Shown: positions 1-11,767 of the stretch, one piece after another
Numbering within the stretch: the stretch's first letter is position 1
How the letters are laid out: every line of letters starts with the position of its first letter
Assembly: GCA_948567375.1 (NCBI GenBank)
Contig: OX419759.1
Coordinates: 36,371,493-36,435,492 of the forward strand
DNA length: 64,000 bases
Direction of reading: 5' to 3'
Origin: Lunularia cruciata
Lineage: Eukaryota > Streptophyta > Marchantiopsida > Lunulariales > Lunulariaceae
Notes under the pieces: generated by a model
Told to the model about the DNA's origin: nothing
The model's input: the letters and a program-made list of their open reading frames with translations, nothing else
The model's database searches: none
Program-made: the position numbers and the translations under genes

Positions 1-1
1 G

Positions 2-1144
2 CTTTCTATGGAGGAGATGGCACCTATAGCGTTTTTGGGTAGTTGGGCTCTCTCGGCACCCCTACTTTCCTCTCGTTTTGTGGTTGTTGATAGGCCGGTT
101 TTGGAGACTTATGTGACAGAGATGGAGGGAGGATCCTTTTCTCTCCAGGTGCTATTGCGGTAGACGAGAGATAGTCTATCCCCACGAGCACACGAGGGTT
201 TTCCACCGTTTGCTTCACTATCGTCAAATTGGACTAGAGGTCTACAGTCTTCCTTGATGGAGCAACAGTGTGAGCATACACTACATTCTCTCTTAGATGA
301 CTTGTCCATTCCTCAGGCTACTAGAGCACGTCTACGCTCTTGCTCCGGCAAGGGTGCAGGCTCGTGGATCCTAGCTCAACCATGCATTAGGGCTTTCCGA
401 CTCGCACCGGCTACTTTCTCTACAGCGGTGAGGTTTTGCCTAGGTTTGGTCCACCCATCTGCATCTTCACTACTCACTTGTGAGTGTTGTTCTACACTAG
501 ATGCAGCGGCGGTCCACATGACACGGTGTCCTTTTGGAGGACAGAGGATAGCTACCCATGATGCCATTAGAGACATAGTGTTTGCTATGGCGCAAGAGAG
601 TGGATACTTGGCTTGGAGGGAGCGTTCGTATGCATTGCAGACGACACGTGTCAGGGCAGACTTATACTTGGTCCGAGATGATCAGGTGACAGTAGCGGAT
701 GTCGTGGTCACGGACCCTACGCTGGATACAGTTTCAGAGGGAGTGATTACCCATCCCCCTGGATGGGCGGCGAGTGCAGCAGCAGGTCGCAAGGTCTCCA
801 AGTATAGGGGCATGCAGCAAGGTCACCTCTTTGTTCCTCGAGCCTTGGAGTTATATGGAGCTATGGACACGGCATTTGACACATTTGTCAGGGAGTGTGC
901 AAGAGCTTATCATGTTAGGCGTCAGGGGGTACCACTCTCACTCTCATACTTTGTAGCATATTTTAGACAGCGTGTGTCCATTGCTCTACAGAGTGCAGTG
1001 GCTGGTGCAATCCATAGGAGAGCAATCACATTAGGTGATGTTTCTTCGGATGCTCCAGCTGTGTGTAGACCGTACGACTTGCATAGCTCGGATATCTTAG
1101 GTGCGGTAGGGCAGATTTCTCATACAGACTCTATTGGGGCTTAG
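2..1144 (+). pseudogene. C-terminal part of a non-LTR retrotransposon polyprotein with a restriction-like endonuclease-type domain
   Basis: One frame is open from base 2 to the TAG-terminated end at 1142-1144, apart from an amber codon at 161-163, so this is the broken 3' part of a longer retroelement ORF whose start lies outside the window. Counting from the ATG at 257, a knuckle of the form C-x2-C-x8-H-x3-C (about residues 75-91) is followed by GGQRIATHDAIRD, then a RADLYLV...ADVVVTDP block and a lysine in GRKVSKYRG. This order (zinc knuckle, R/K-H-D, RPDL-like, D-V-x-VT, K) is that of the PD-(D/E)XK-like endonuclease domain of R2-type non-LTR elements, which nicks the target for reverse transcription. 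The SGKGAGSW segment before the knuckle and the long hydrophobic tail fit related elements of plants and protists. The exact clade is not assigned. GC content is clearly higher than in the rest of the window. Confidence 0.75.
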
Positions 1145-1240
1145 CCCCATGTTACCATTTTTGTCTCTCCCTTGTACGGCTTGATGGGGTCTTCCCATCC
1201 TTCATTTTTTCAAAGCGGTCGCCTTTTTACTTTACAATCA
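1135..1240 (+). repeat. 3' tail of the non-LTR element with two stem-loops
   Basis: The stop codon sits in a near-perfect palindrome (TGGGGCT-T-AGCCCCA, 1135-1149). A second hairpin, GATGGG...CCCATC, lies at 1183-1199 just after CTTGTACGGCT, and the tail ends in GCGGTCGCC followed by a T-rich run. The same block occurs detached from any coding region at 2650, 31499, 56482 and 56863, which marks it as the conserved 3' end that the reverse transcriptase would recognise. There is no long poly(A). Confidence 0.65.
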
Positions 1241-2649
1241 TAGTGCAGTATCACGTCCTGGATCTGATTTTGGAACAGAAAAGTGAGATCGAACGAACAC
1301 TTGCGCTCAATATTTTCATTTGAGTCAACTTTATCTCCACTTGGAGCGCAATACAGCTTTCCAGTGCTGGCTTTTAATGCTAGTACTGTTTTGTTTGATC
1401 ATTTGACAAGGTGTAAGAAGAAGTTCTATAGTTCCCAAAGCAATTTGTATGGAAACCTTTGGAAGTCCTGGAACCCGTAAATGGATCTTCAAGTTTACAA
1501 CCGGATTTGACCTCCTTTCTTTTCGATTTATTAACACACTTGGCCATCAGACCGACAAAGATATATACAACGCGCAGGAAAACAAAACAGGAGTACAAGC
1601 CACCAAGAGGGGATAGAGAGCACAGGCCGAATGAAACAAAGGGGCTAAAAACCGAAACAAAAACTGGAAAGTCCTAAATCGTCTCTATCTTGACGAAATC
1701 CTTTTCATCATAGTACATCAAGATAGCATGACAGTACATATGCTACTCTTGATCTGAATTCAGTACCCAACACAGGCAATTTCTCCAGGTGAGTAGTATG
1801 AGTAACTTAAACCATGCTTATTGACGATATAGGTCTCCGCATAATTCTTCGAGTGCAATATTCAAGTTTACGTATGTTTCACTAAATCAGACTTAAATCC
1901 TGGAAATGTGCACTTTTAAGCTCTCCAAGAGTTTAGTGTCGAAATATGAACCCAATTTACAAATGTAAAATCTCAAGTGCGAATTATGAGAAAGAGCCTG
2001 GACGATTAGGCATGAAGTTTGACAGTTTGATATATATGTATATTTCCAAAAAGCCCTTCGAGCTTTTTGGATCAAAGCTTGAAACTTGAATTGTTGTGGA
2101 TTACCAATGGACGAATCCAATCCTTCTCGTGACGTGTTTATTGTCATGTAACAATAGCACGTCATTTGGTGAACAATGCAACTGGATCTGTCATCGACAT
2201 ATTTATATTTCAGTTTTACATGGATCCTGATGTGAGGTCTGAATAAGAATTAACGAATCATTCGAGAAGAAAGCCTGCTGGAACTCGGCGTGAGAATCAA
2301 TCAATAGCAGATGACCTGATCTGAAAACATGAACACTTATCTACTATATACCAACTTACCCTGTCTGTTAAGATATTGTTACACAAAAGATCATAAAGCA
2401 CAAGGCCCCATATTTTGATATTGACATCAGGAATCGGTGAGTTCAATAATACTACTTGTAATCTAAGAATCTTATATCTAGTCCTTTGTCTTTCACGAGA
2501 GTGATTTTCGATGTAATTCATCAAAAGTAGTAAATCTGCATGTCTGAGAATTCACTTTGATATCAATATAAGAGCTCTGCATTTTAAAACCAATGTTGCG
2601 CTATGTAACTGTAGTAAAGGGAATCCTCTCTATGCTTCTCGTATCGATA
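1241..2649. other. Unassigned intergenic DNA
   Basis: I see no recognisable gene or repeat. The longest open frame is about 90 codons (1893-2165, minus) and has no familiar motif. Confidence 0.5.
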
Positions 2650-2797
2650 CTATTGGGGACTAGCCCCAATAGTATGATTTCTCATAGCGATATGATTTCT
2701 GTTGTCAATACTATGGGTTTTATCTCTTTTGTCTCTCTCTCTCGCTCGTACGGCTTGACGGGTCTTCCTTCCTGTGTTCTATGTGGTCGCCTTTATC
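2650..2797 (+). repeat. Orphan 3' tail of the non-LTR element (5'-truncated copy)
   Basis: ATTGGGG-ACTAG-CCCCAAT at 2652-2670 is followed by an extra direct repeat of the ATAGTATGATTTC type, then GTCTCTCTC, CGTACGGCTTGACGGG and GTGGTCGCC. The order matches the tail at 1135-1240, but no coding sequence precedes it. This is the shape expected of a severely 5'-truncated insertion. The second hairpin is degraded. Confidence 0.6.
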
Positions 2798-3620
2798 TCT
2801 ATGTTTATAAACATGGTGAGAAGAATAGCACATGTGACCTACCAGCCCCACAAGATATACCGGCTCTGACCTGAATTTTCACGTCACGATTGCCAAGTCC
2901 TATGATGATCTAATTGACTATAAGCCTATCACATCCAAGCAGGACTCTAAATGATGCCCAGCGATAGATCCATCCGTGTAGCTTGAATTAATTTTGCACA
3001 CGGATAAATACTTCAAGACAAGTCGTTAATATATTTTAGTCATTTCGTACTCATGTTAAGCATATTTGATGTTTTATTATTAAACAGATTAGTGCTGTTC
3101 CCAAAGTGGGAGTAGACAATAGAGAGATCCATGGTGGCATGGTCAGGAGAATCATTCCTCTAGCTTTACCGAAACCATGCGCGCAGCTTCGGGAGCTCGG
3201 CAGTTAAGACGGTACGGTTGAAGAACTCCTGGACTCAGTAAGGTCTGTCGGGCTACACGTGAGTCACGTGCGTTTTAATCTGTGTTGTCCCCCGTCCTCC
3301 TCTTGCCCGCCGCCATAGACAATGTCCTCCCTGTCCTCCTTATCGTTAGTGCATACGTTACGCACAGTTCCCCGACTGTACTGTAACCTACGGAACAGTA
3401 CCGCTACAAGACTGTGTGTCTATCAACAGGGATCCACACTCACATCCCACCACCTCCCCCTGCTCACCAACTAACGTCCCACTGCGATCCGCTAAAATTG
3501 CAGGCGCACCGGCTGGTTGCGGGTACTGTTTGCCAACCTTGCCTACCCTTCTACTGCTAGTCGTCGCTGCACCCGTATGTACATTTTTTCCCCTTAAAGA
3601 TTACATATCATACATAATAG
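2798..3620. other. Unassigned intergenic DNA
   Basis: No gene recognised. GC content rises around 3240-3560 and short open frames appear on the plus strand (for example 3416-3631), but none carries a known motif. Confidence 0.4.
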
Positions 3621-3752
3621 ATACGTATTAGATTACAAATTCGAGATAGGTACGTAATCTGTAGATTGTCCTCTGTGTTGATTGAATTGATACGTATTAG
3701 ATTACAGATTAGAGATAGGTACATAATCAGTAGATTGTCCTCTGTGTTATAC
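3621..3752. repeat. 69-bp tandem repeat, about 1.9 copies
   Basis: ATACGTATTAGATTACA starts at 3621 and again at 3690. Both copies continue through GAGATAGGTAC, GTAATC/ATAATC and TAGATTGTCCTCTGTGTT. Each unit contains an inverted GATTAC...GTAATC pair. Confidence 0.75.
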
Positions 3753-4760
3753 CGTGAGACCCCACAATGTTGATCGAATGAAACGGAGATGAAGCCCAAT
3801 GCATTCACACAAACGGGACCCCGCCAGGTTCATTGGGGACTTTCAGCAGTATAGTAACCTAACCTTCAAGGAGTAAAAATTGCCACTATGTCGGTGAAAT
3901 TTTGTTTGTTTGTTCCTGTTAGGAGTCCGTAGGGGTCGCATGGGGTACCGCTGTTCTAGAGTTTGATTGACTGCAAACTTAAGGCCGGGTTCTGGAAACT
4001 CTGGTTGAGTAAAGAATGACTGACGGTTCGAATCCTGTCCCAATCGACATTTTGGGCCGGCAATATGTAACCCCGTGATTCCCGTACCCGTCCCATCCGC
4101 TTCCCAATATGTCTCTCCCGCCCTGCTCGGTGCCTTTCCGTTATCCGACTCTCGTAGACGTCTCCCCCTGAGCACATGGCTCATGCATCACGTGGGAAGT
4201 TTCTCACCTGTTTATCCTTATCGGTTCCGACAGACCCTCCTCCCCGCATGGAATTTTCTTTCCCCAAGATCTTTTTATGCTCCTATTCTACACTGCATCT
4301 CGACCACACCTCTATAACTGAACAACTCAAATTTGAGAAGCTTGTAATACTGATTCTCCAACGCCCATGGACAGTTACTTCTTCATTGAGATGTCTGAAA
4401 GTGCTCATTAACTAAACTCTTCGTTGTTATTCCTTGTCTGTTCTTCGTGTTATTTTATGCTTTTCATGGTCCTAAATAGAAAAAGTAGTGCTAAAACGGA
4501 GAGGACGAGCGGCATTTCCTGTTTCTCCACGTTTTGGTTGATCTTGAATTACACTCTTTCGAGAGTATACCTGTACGTTCAAGACTTACTTCACTGTGGG
4601 AGGCGCAATCCGCGCATATCGGCTACATGTTGTCAATTCTGTTTCTACGTTTGAAGTAAAGCCTATGGATCCCAACAAAGTTCCAAAGGATTCGTTTCAC
4701 CTTCATCCTAAGAAGTGGGTGATCAGATGAACTGCATTCGGGGATTTCAGATTTAGCTTT
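3753..4760. other. Moderately GC-rich unassigned DNA with overlapping open frames
   Basis: Open frames overlap on both strands (3843-4184 minus, 113 codons; 4075-4317 plus, 80 codons). Because both strands are open together, coding is doubtful. No domain is recognised. Confidence 0.3.
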
Positions 4761-4807
4761 CTAGACCCTAGAAGTTCGATGATTTTCTCTAGACCCTAGA
4801 AGTTCGA
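4761..4807. repeat. 28-bp direct repeat
   Basis: CTAGACCCTAGAAGTTCGA occurs at 4761 and again at 4789, giving a period of 28 bp with two copies. Confidence 0.8.
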
Positions 4808-5814
4808 ATTTGTGGGTTGTACGTATACATTTTACGGGTAACATGCACGAGTTGGGGTTCTAATGGAGAATTTACGATTTTTGTCATGGGGCGAAGCAAA
4901 ATGTTAACATGGTAGGGTAAAAAAAGTTTTCGTAAAATACCGCGATCCAAATTCATGATTTTCACTCCCCTAGCATTCCGGCAAGACATCATAGGGGTAC
5001 CTATGAAATTGTTTTACGGCTACAAGAGCGAGGGTACCTTGATAGTTTACGGGGAATCCAAAAACCTCGTAACATTCTTATCGTGTCACGATATTCGTGA
5101 CCCATAATTTCAATGGGGTTTCTTGTAATTCTTAATGAGAATTAAATAGACTCAATTGAATTTGAGATGGTACACATTTCCTTCCAAGGAAAGGTTGAGA
5201 TGAATTTGTGCTCACAATTTTTTAACAACTTTTGACCATCTTAGAACCCGAAGCTCGTGCAATGACTGAAGGAGGAGGAGTTTTGACGGTACGGTACGCT
5301 ATTGGGATTATTGTGATGTATTCTTTGGACTTGGGATGTAATCTTCAAGCTGAAAAAGTATTGTGCAGTGAGCGAAGGAGTTTCCTCCTTTGATGCCTCC
5401 CCATGGGACCGTGATTTAGGGTTAATGTGTACAGTTATCTAAGCCAATAAGCATTATCAAAAAATATGACAGTTTCATGGGCAATAAGCATTAACAAAAT
5501 GTTGGAGAGTTTAAATCGATGGGTAGTTGTTTATATTGTTGGATAGTTGTGAGACAGGAAATAAAATTATATATGACAAAAAGGATTTAAGAGATGGAAG
5601 AGAACATGGAAGAAATATACTAGAATGGGAATGCGACAAATTTAATTGGACACAAGTTGGAGCGATGATCAATTTGCACTTGATGAAGATGAGATAATAA
5701 TGAAACAATGTGATTTCTTATACTCCTGATAATATTTTTCCACAAGGAGTTTAACTATTGATAGTAAAAAATTGTACATTATTTCTATGGACATCTTGAT
5801 ACTTCCGCTTTCAA
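4808..5814. other. Unassigned AT-rich DNA
   Basis: No feature recognised. It lies directly upstream of the first recognisable PIF/Harbinger segment, so part of it may be the decayed 5' end of that transposon. Confidence 0.35.
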
Positions 5815-5959
5815 ACAATTAGTTTGGATGGACTTGCAATCCTTTCATTAATTGCTTGAGTTGATTAAAGACCAAAATGTAGTTAGAAATGACTCTCACA
5901 TGATTCAAACAAAGTCTGGCTACAACTTGCAATAGCGCTTGACAAGTTTGGACATAATA
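5815..5959 (+). pseudogene. PIF/Harbinger transposase, 5' segment, interrupted by chromovirus A
   Basis: The frame at 5914-5958 reads VWLQLAIALDKFGHN, the conserved helical segment that precedes the DDE nuclease domain in PIF/Harbinger transposases. Upstream sequence in this and neighbouring frames (FH.LLELIKDQN..RNDS) fits the same family but has stops and frame changes. The reading stops at the TG end of the LTR at 5960 and resumes as GNGACVAK at 17453. With a 5-bp duplication (original TAATG, now TAATA and CAAGG) the codons join as G-H-N-G-N-G. These proteins cut and paste DNA transposons in the nucleus, usually with a Myb-like partner. This copy is dead. Confidence 0.6.
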
Positions 5960-6374
5960 TGTAAAAGACCAAGGAGAGAAATAAGAGAATGGAAGACTAG
6001 AGTGGAAGATCACATTGGGACTCTTGAATGAGTGAAACTCCAAATGCTAAGCATGAGCTTGGACTTTGGTATTAGTAGGAAACATACAAAGCTCTTGGGA
6101 AGTTCCCAAGGAAGCTTCCTACTAGAAACCACCTTCTTGGAGTGCAAGCTAAGCTGGCTGAGAAGCCTCCAAAGAAGCTTCTTCCTAGGAGCCACCTACT
6201 TGGCATCCAAGCTAAGTTAGCCAGGAAACTTCTTTAGAAGCTACCTACTTGGCAAACACATTACTTGATACACTGGAGGTACCAAAAAGTTTTCTAGATG
6301 CTTCTAGAATATTCTTAGACTACTTGGCTAATTTGGTCTAACTTGTTAGCCTCTACTAACTCCATATGTTTACA
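5960..6374 (-). repeat. 3' LTR of chromovirus A
   Basis: It begins TGTAAAAGACCAAGG and ends GTTTACA on the plus strand. It is rich in AAGCTTC/GAAGCTTC palindromes typical of this family. It matches the LTR at 16996-17448, including the GGAAGA(C/T)TAGAGTGG-type segment that distinguishes this subfamily. Confidence 0.8.
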
Positions 6375-9300
6375 TATCTCCCCACCATTAGTTGGTAAAG
6401 TCCTCATCACCATGAAATCCTTGAACTCTTGGAGGCCATTTGTTTATTGTGGAGATGAGCAAGAGGCTCCCATGTGGCATCATGAAAGAGATATACTTTC
6501 CAAAGGAGTTTTTATTCAATGTGTTGTTGATAGCCATGTTGGATGTTGCAATTGCGCAAGGATACAATCAACTTCATACTCCTCATGATTGTTGACAAGG
6601 ATGGGAGGAGGAGGCGGTTGGACACAAAATGGAAACAAAAGATGGATTAGAAATAGAAAGTTTCAACTTTGAAAGATGAAAGACATGGTGGATGTTCATT
6701 ATGAGGTAAGGTAAATCAATAAGCAACAAGAGAAATGATTTGGATAACATTAAATGAATCTATCCAATTAGGAGTAACTTTACAAACTTGGGTATCAAGT
6801 GGGAGGAGTAGGTTACTAGAAAACATGACATTATCAACAAATTGAAAAGTGAGATCACAATGATTATTATTTGTGTACTACTTTTGCCAATTTTGAGCAA
6901 TAAGGAGATGAGATTTGGCTTGCTATAAGGAGTGGACAAGAAGGTGGAAGTATGAGGAATGTGAGATGGTGGGGAGCAAGAAAGGGATTTAGTGGATCAT
7001 GGCTAAAATTAAGGAAGAACAAAGACAATCTGGTACTTGTATTCTTGGAGTTATTGTGGGCAAACTAAATAACTATAAGGTAAGCATCGCAATTGGTACA
7101 ATGTCAAAGGCACAAATCTTCCAAGGTGTGATTTGTACATTTGGTTTGCCTATCAATTCTTGGATGATAGGACTTAGACAAAGGAAGTTTTGTGCTAAGT
7201 GGCTTGAAGAGTGCTTGCCAAAATTTACTTGTGAATCAAGGATTAGAGTTGGAGATGATGACACAAGGCATCCCATGATGCTTGAAGAAATTGTTAAAGT
7301 AGATCTAAGCCAACATTGGAACATCTATTGTATAAAAGGTTGGTGTCAAATGAATTTGCTTACTAAGCTTATCAACAAACACCATTATTGTTGTATGACC
7401 TTAGTTCATCCTTGGAAAGGATGTGATGAGATCTAAGCTCACGTGTTCCTATCTAGCAGATGTGATGGGAAGTGGTTAGAGTAGTCCATTTGATTTTTGG
7501 TTGCTAGCTTGGTGTGCTAGCAACTCTCACAAGATCAAACAAAGTCTTGACCTTTAAGTGTCATGTTTGGCCACCACCCTTGTCATTATAGAGTACTCAA
7601 GGTCTTATCTATCCCCATGTGTTTTACAATTGGTCAGTCATGCACCTCTTGAAGTCATGCCAAGCATAGATCACCCATAGTTGGAACATAGATGTGGTTC
7701 TTGCAATATAAAAGTCCATCTTTGAGTGAAAGGGTATTGTACTCCTTGTCATGTGCCGCAAGATGACCTTATACCAATTGAAAGAAAGAAGCTTGTTGTA
7801 AAGTGGTTCTAAACTTGAGTTGGGCCTTTGAGTTGATTGATATTATCATAATTGCTGTTGTGATGATAGATATAAGAAGAGTCTTCTAATCATAACATTG
7901 TGATAGTGCATTGGAATGACAAGAAACTTTTTGGGCTTGTACTCAAGCTTGATTTCAAAAAATTTGAGTTGTTCCTCCCATCAATGATGTTTACATGTGC
8001 TCCAAATATAATGTGCAACAAAGTTTTGTGATACATTTGCATGATTACTTGTTTCTATAAGAGATAAGGTCGACATACGTTAGTGGCATATACCATTGCT
8101 AGTTGTTCTTAATCCCAAGTAAATTAATTCCTTTTTGTGGTGTTTAGGTGGCAAGATATAAAGGTAATGGGATGTAACCTATCTAAAAATTCCTATTGTA
8201 ACATAGCTCCAATGGCAAAGTTAGAAGAAAATATCAATCACATAAAGTATTTGAGGATCATATGGTTGAAGGATGGGTTGTGAACCATATGCTTTAGTTT
8301 CTTGAAGGCTTATTTGTGCTTGGTGGTCCATTGAAAGCTTGAGGTCTTCCCTAGGAGATTGGTCAATGGTGTGGCCACATGAGCATAATAGTGGATGAAC
8401 TGTCCATAAAAATTTACAAATCCATTAAATTCTTATAGTTTTGTGGTATCATTTGGAGAAGGCCAATCAATAATGGCTTTGATTTTCTCCTCTTCCATTT
8501 TGATCTCCTCCAATGGGACCTTATGACCCAAGAAGGTAACTTCCTTCTGCCAAAAGGCACACTTTGACTTCTTGCAATAAAATAGATTAAAATATCATCC
8601 AAAAACATCACCACATATCTATCCAACAACCCATCCACACCTAGTTCATTTTTTACATGAAGATTGTTGGAGCATTAATGAACCCAAAAGGTAAAACTCT
8701 CCATTCAAAATGCCTATACCTTGTGCCAAAAGTAATCTTTTTTGCACATTTATCAATGAGAATCTACCAATAGCTACTTCAAAAATCCATATTGGAAACG
8801 TAGTGTGCTCCAGTCAATTGCTATAACAAGTTATCAATTTGAGGAAAAGGATATGCATTCTTCACAATTTGTTTATTGGGACTATGATAGTCAATACAAA
8901 AGCAAAGTTCTCAATCCTTCTTTAGGATAAATCATTTTTTTGCTTTGCAAAGAAATATACTTAGTCATATGAAATCTTTCTCCAACAACTTAATTAATGT
9001 TGTTTGAAGCTCTTCCAACTTCTTTGTGAGAGCTAATAAATTGGTCTACTCATTGGAGTATTTCTTGGCAATTACTTGATCTTGAAAGGGATAGCATGAT
9101 AAGATGGTAAACCCTTTGGCAAATCATACTAGAACACATATGTAAACTCTTGAACTATCTAATCATTGCTTGATGAGACTTATGGCCCTCATCAGATTTT
9201 CTATGCACAATTGGCTTGATCCACATCACAAAAATAAGAATATCTTCCTCCAAAGCTTGCTCTACAATTGTTTTATCAAAAAACTTCTGATCTTGGGTTC

Positions 9301-9750
9301 TAACTCAAAGGTGCCAAACAACCTAATCGGTAATTTTTATCTTGGTGTTGTAATTGAATTTATTATTGGGTCCAATCAAATTTATCTTTATGACATTCAA
9401 AAGTCAAGGTAGACCTAGAATGATATCATAGTGTAGATGTATTACCTCAAACCTCAACACTCCAAATGCTCCTTTCTAATCTTGGATGTAAAGGGATGTG
9501 AGGTACAAAATAGAAAACCTTTGACCATCCACCATCATTAGTATAATTTAAAATATTGGTTTGATAAGAATACATAATTCCTCTGCTAATTTCATGGACA
9601 TGCAATTCTTTGAACTTCTAGAACCAACTTAAATCCTACAACTTAAATCCTACAACTACAATCAAATATCATACCTTGCAAGTGAAGTAAACTTCATAGG
9701 TTGAACCTTCAACCTATTGAAAATAATCAAATTCTCATTAGGTGACTCAA
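6375..9750 (-). pseudogene. Chromovirus A pol remnant (protease, RT, RNase H, integrase, chromodomain)
   Basis: This stretch aligns throughout with the better preserved pol of element B. Going against the plus-strand numbering: the protease region lies near 9300-9700; RT at about 8600-9060, with DDILIY still readable near 8600; RNase H about 7900-8450; integrase about 6800-7700, where the antisense of the catalytic-core and host-range regions is visible at 6999-7436; and a chromodomain start (HEEYEVDCILAQ) near 6540-6590. Every segment has several stops and frame shifts, and differences from B are mainly C/T and G/A. The product would have been the replication and integration machinery of the retrotransposon. 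No function is expected now. Confidence 0.75.
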
Positions 9751-10976
9751 TATCTCCTATTGGGATTCTTCATTTCCTTGATCATCCATATGGGTGATTT
9801 TTTGAGGTCATCCATTCCAATAGATATTTACTAATGTGATGTCCAATTTGGCAATAATAAAAACAATCACCATTTTGTTATAATCTTTCTTTGTTTGAAG
9901 TGTCAAGTGTCTCTCATTGGATGATACCAATCTCCATTAATGCTAGCTCCTCTACCCATATGTAGTGTGTTGGTAGGTTTTATGAAGGTCAAGGTCAAGA
10001 CCAAGTTATGGCAATCAAGGAATCAAAATGCTCAACCAACTTCATGGCTTCCTCCATGTAATAGTATGGAGTTTAGCGACGTAGCTATTAGGCTAATGAA
10101 GTAGTGAATAAGCCAAATTAGCCTATAATATTCCAAAAGCATCTAAGAAGCTTCTTGGAAAGCTTCTCAACTAGTTAACTTGCACCCCAAGCATGTAGCT
10201 TCTAGAAGCTTCTAACTAGCTTAGCTTGCACGCCAAGTAGATGGCTTCTAGAAAGAAGCTTCTTGAGAAGCTTCCTAATTAACTTGGCTTGCACTCTAAG
10301 AAAGTGGATCAAGGAAGCTTCTTCAGAAACTTCTCAAGGGCCTTGTATGCTACCTATAAATACAAAAGCCAAAGCTCATGCTAGACATTTGGAGTTTTTC
10401 CTCATTCAAGTGTCCCAATGTGAGTTTCCATTCTCCTATTTCTCTCTTTCATATTTGGTCTTTTACACTCCAAGTGTTTGGGCTCCCGCATGATCACTTC
10501 TAATTTAGTGTGTGACTTCAAGCCCCATACAAATTGATATAGAGCTTCAGCTTTTAGTATATATAGAATTTGCGTTATGGTATTATGGAATTTAGTGATG
10601 TAGCTCCTCACAAAACCAATTTACTTCAAATCTATCTATCTATCTCATGCGGTTTGTGCAACATTTATGGCTTAAAATCTCCCAATTATTGTGTTCTTGA
10701 ATTCATACCATGTTAAGATTGGTGCAACAAATTATTTTTGAGCTTGCTCTACTTGAAATCATCACCATAGCTTTGCCACTCCATCCAATTAGCTTGATAA
10801 CAAGAGAATCTATGTCTGTTCATCTTGAAGATTTGCAACTAAAAAATAATATGCAAAATAAAATAGAAAATCTCCACTACCTAAGAGATACTTGCCTTCA
10901 AATACCTTGGGCTTTGGAAATTGGATTAACTCTTCTCCTTCTTCAAATAATGCTCTTTCTACATGCTCTTGTTGTT
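9751..10976 (-). pseudogene. Chromovirus A gag remnant, main part
   Basis: The region is homologous to gag of element B (15050-15946). The zinc-knuckle segment at about 9826-9872 reads C-F-Y-Y-C-Q-x-G-H-H-I-S-K-Y, so knuckle cysteines are already lost to tyrosine. It is cut by the solo LTR at 10057-10467, resumes at 10473 after the CTCCA duplication, and runs to 10976, where element B is inserted. The remaining 5' end of gag lies beyond B at 16649-16980. Gag would form the cytoplasmic particle that packages the RNA. Confidence 0.7.
10057..10467 (+). repeat. Solo LTR, family 1, inside chromovirus A gag
   Basis: TGTAATAGTATGG...GGTCTTTTACA is flanked by perfect 5-bp duplications CTCCA (10052-10056 and 10468-10472), in the opposite orientation to A. 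No internal sequence remains, so it formed by LTR-LTR recombination. It carries a CTATAAATA box near 10351 and a TTC-TA-GAA-GC-TTC run at 10200-10212. Confidence 0.9.
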
Positions 10977-10981
10977 GATGA

Positions 10982-11405
10982 TATAAAAGACCAAATCCGA
11001 GGAGAGAAATAGGAGAATGGAAACTCACATTGGGACACTTGAATGAGGGAAAACTCCGAATGCCTAGCATGAGCTTTGGCTTTGGTATTTATAGGTAGCA
11101 TACAAAGCCTTGGAGAAGCTTCTCAAGAAACTTCCTCAAGCCGCTTTCTCAAAGTGCAAGCCAAGTTAACTAGGAAGCTTCTCTAGAAGCTTCTACTAGA
11201 AGCCGCCTACTTGGCGTGCAAGCTAAGCTAGTTGGAAGCTTGTAGAAGCTTCCTTGTAGAAGCTACTTACTTGAGGTGCAAGCTAAGCTAGCCGGAAAGC
11301 TTCCCAAGAAGCTTCCTACATATTTTAGAATATTCTAGGCTAATTTGTCTTATGTGCTACTTCATAAGCCCAACTAACTTTGCCACTAAACTCCATATTG
11401 TTACA
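10982..11405 (-). repeat. 3' LTR of chromovirus B
   Basis: It matches 16218-16643 closely. TATA box TATAAATACC is readable on the minus strand near 11085-11094. It has many GAAGCTTC palindromes. The outermost TG is TA. Confidence 0.9.
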
Positions 11406-11419
11406 TATTCCCCTACCGC
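11406..11419 (-). other. Polypurine tract of chromovirus B
   Basis: On the minus strand the sequence CGGTAGGGGAATA abuts the TGTAACAATATGG start of the 3' LTR. This is the second-strand primer position. Element F has the equivalent GGGGTGGGAGAATA. Confidence 0.75.
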
Positions 11420-11509
11420 TAGTTGGTGATGTCCTTGTTGCCAGTGAAGCTTCAAATTCCTGGATGGCCGTTTGTGCATTCTGGAGGTGAGAAAGAGATG
11501 ATGCTTCAT

Positions 11510-11665
11510 GATGCTACATTCCCATGTGGCATCATGAAGCGGATACCCTTTCCAAAGGACCTTGTACTCCGTATGTGGGCGACGGCCTTGTGGAATATGG
11601 TGACGCGCGAGGATACAATCAACTTCGTACTCCTCATGATCATTGATAGGAAAAGGAAGAGGGGG
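11510..11665 (-). pseudogene. Chromodomain at the C-terminus of the element B integrase
   Basis: One minus-strand frame reads EVDCILARHHIPQGRR, then EYKVLWKGYPLHDATWE. This is a canonical chromodomain with its aromatic residues (Y, W, W) and the hydrophobic start. In chromoviruses this module follows the integrase and directs insertion to chromatin carrying particular histone marks. Together with the integrase order it places family 1 in the chromovirus branch of Ty3/gypsy. Confidence 0.85.
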
Positions 11666-11767
11666 AGGTTGGACTCAAGAGGAAAAGGAAGAGGGGTTAG
11701 GAACAAAGGGTTTCAACTTGGAAACATGAAAGACAAGATGGATACGCATGTGACAAGGCAAGGCAAG

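Noticed and set aside
3191-3232. 5S rRNA-like stretch (CTCGGCAGTTAAGAC, ACTCCTGG)
   Set aside because: Only two short blocks resemble 5S rRNA; the rest of the 120-nt sequence and the internal control region do not.
4025-4035. GGTTCGAATCC, a perfect tRNA T-loop
   Set aside because: No anticodon stem-loop or acceptor pairing could be built around it on either strand within tRNA distance.
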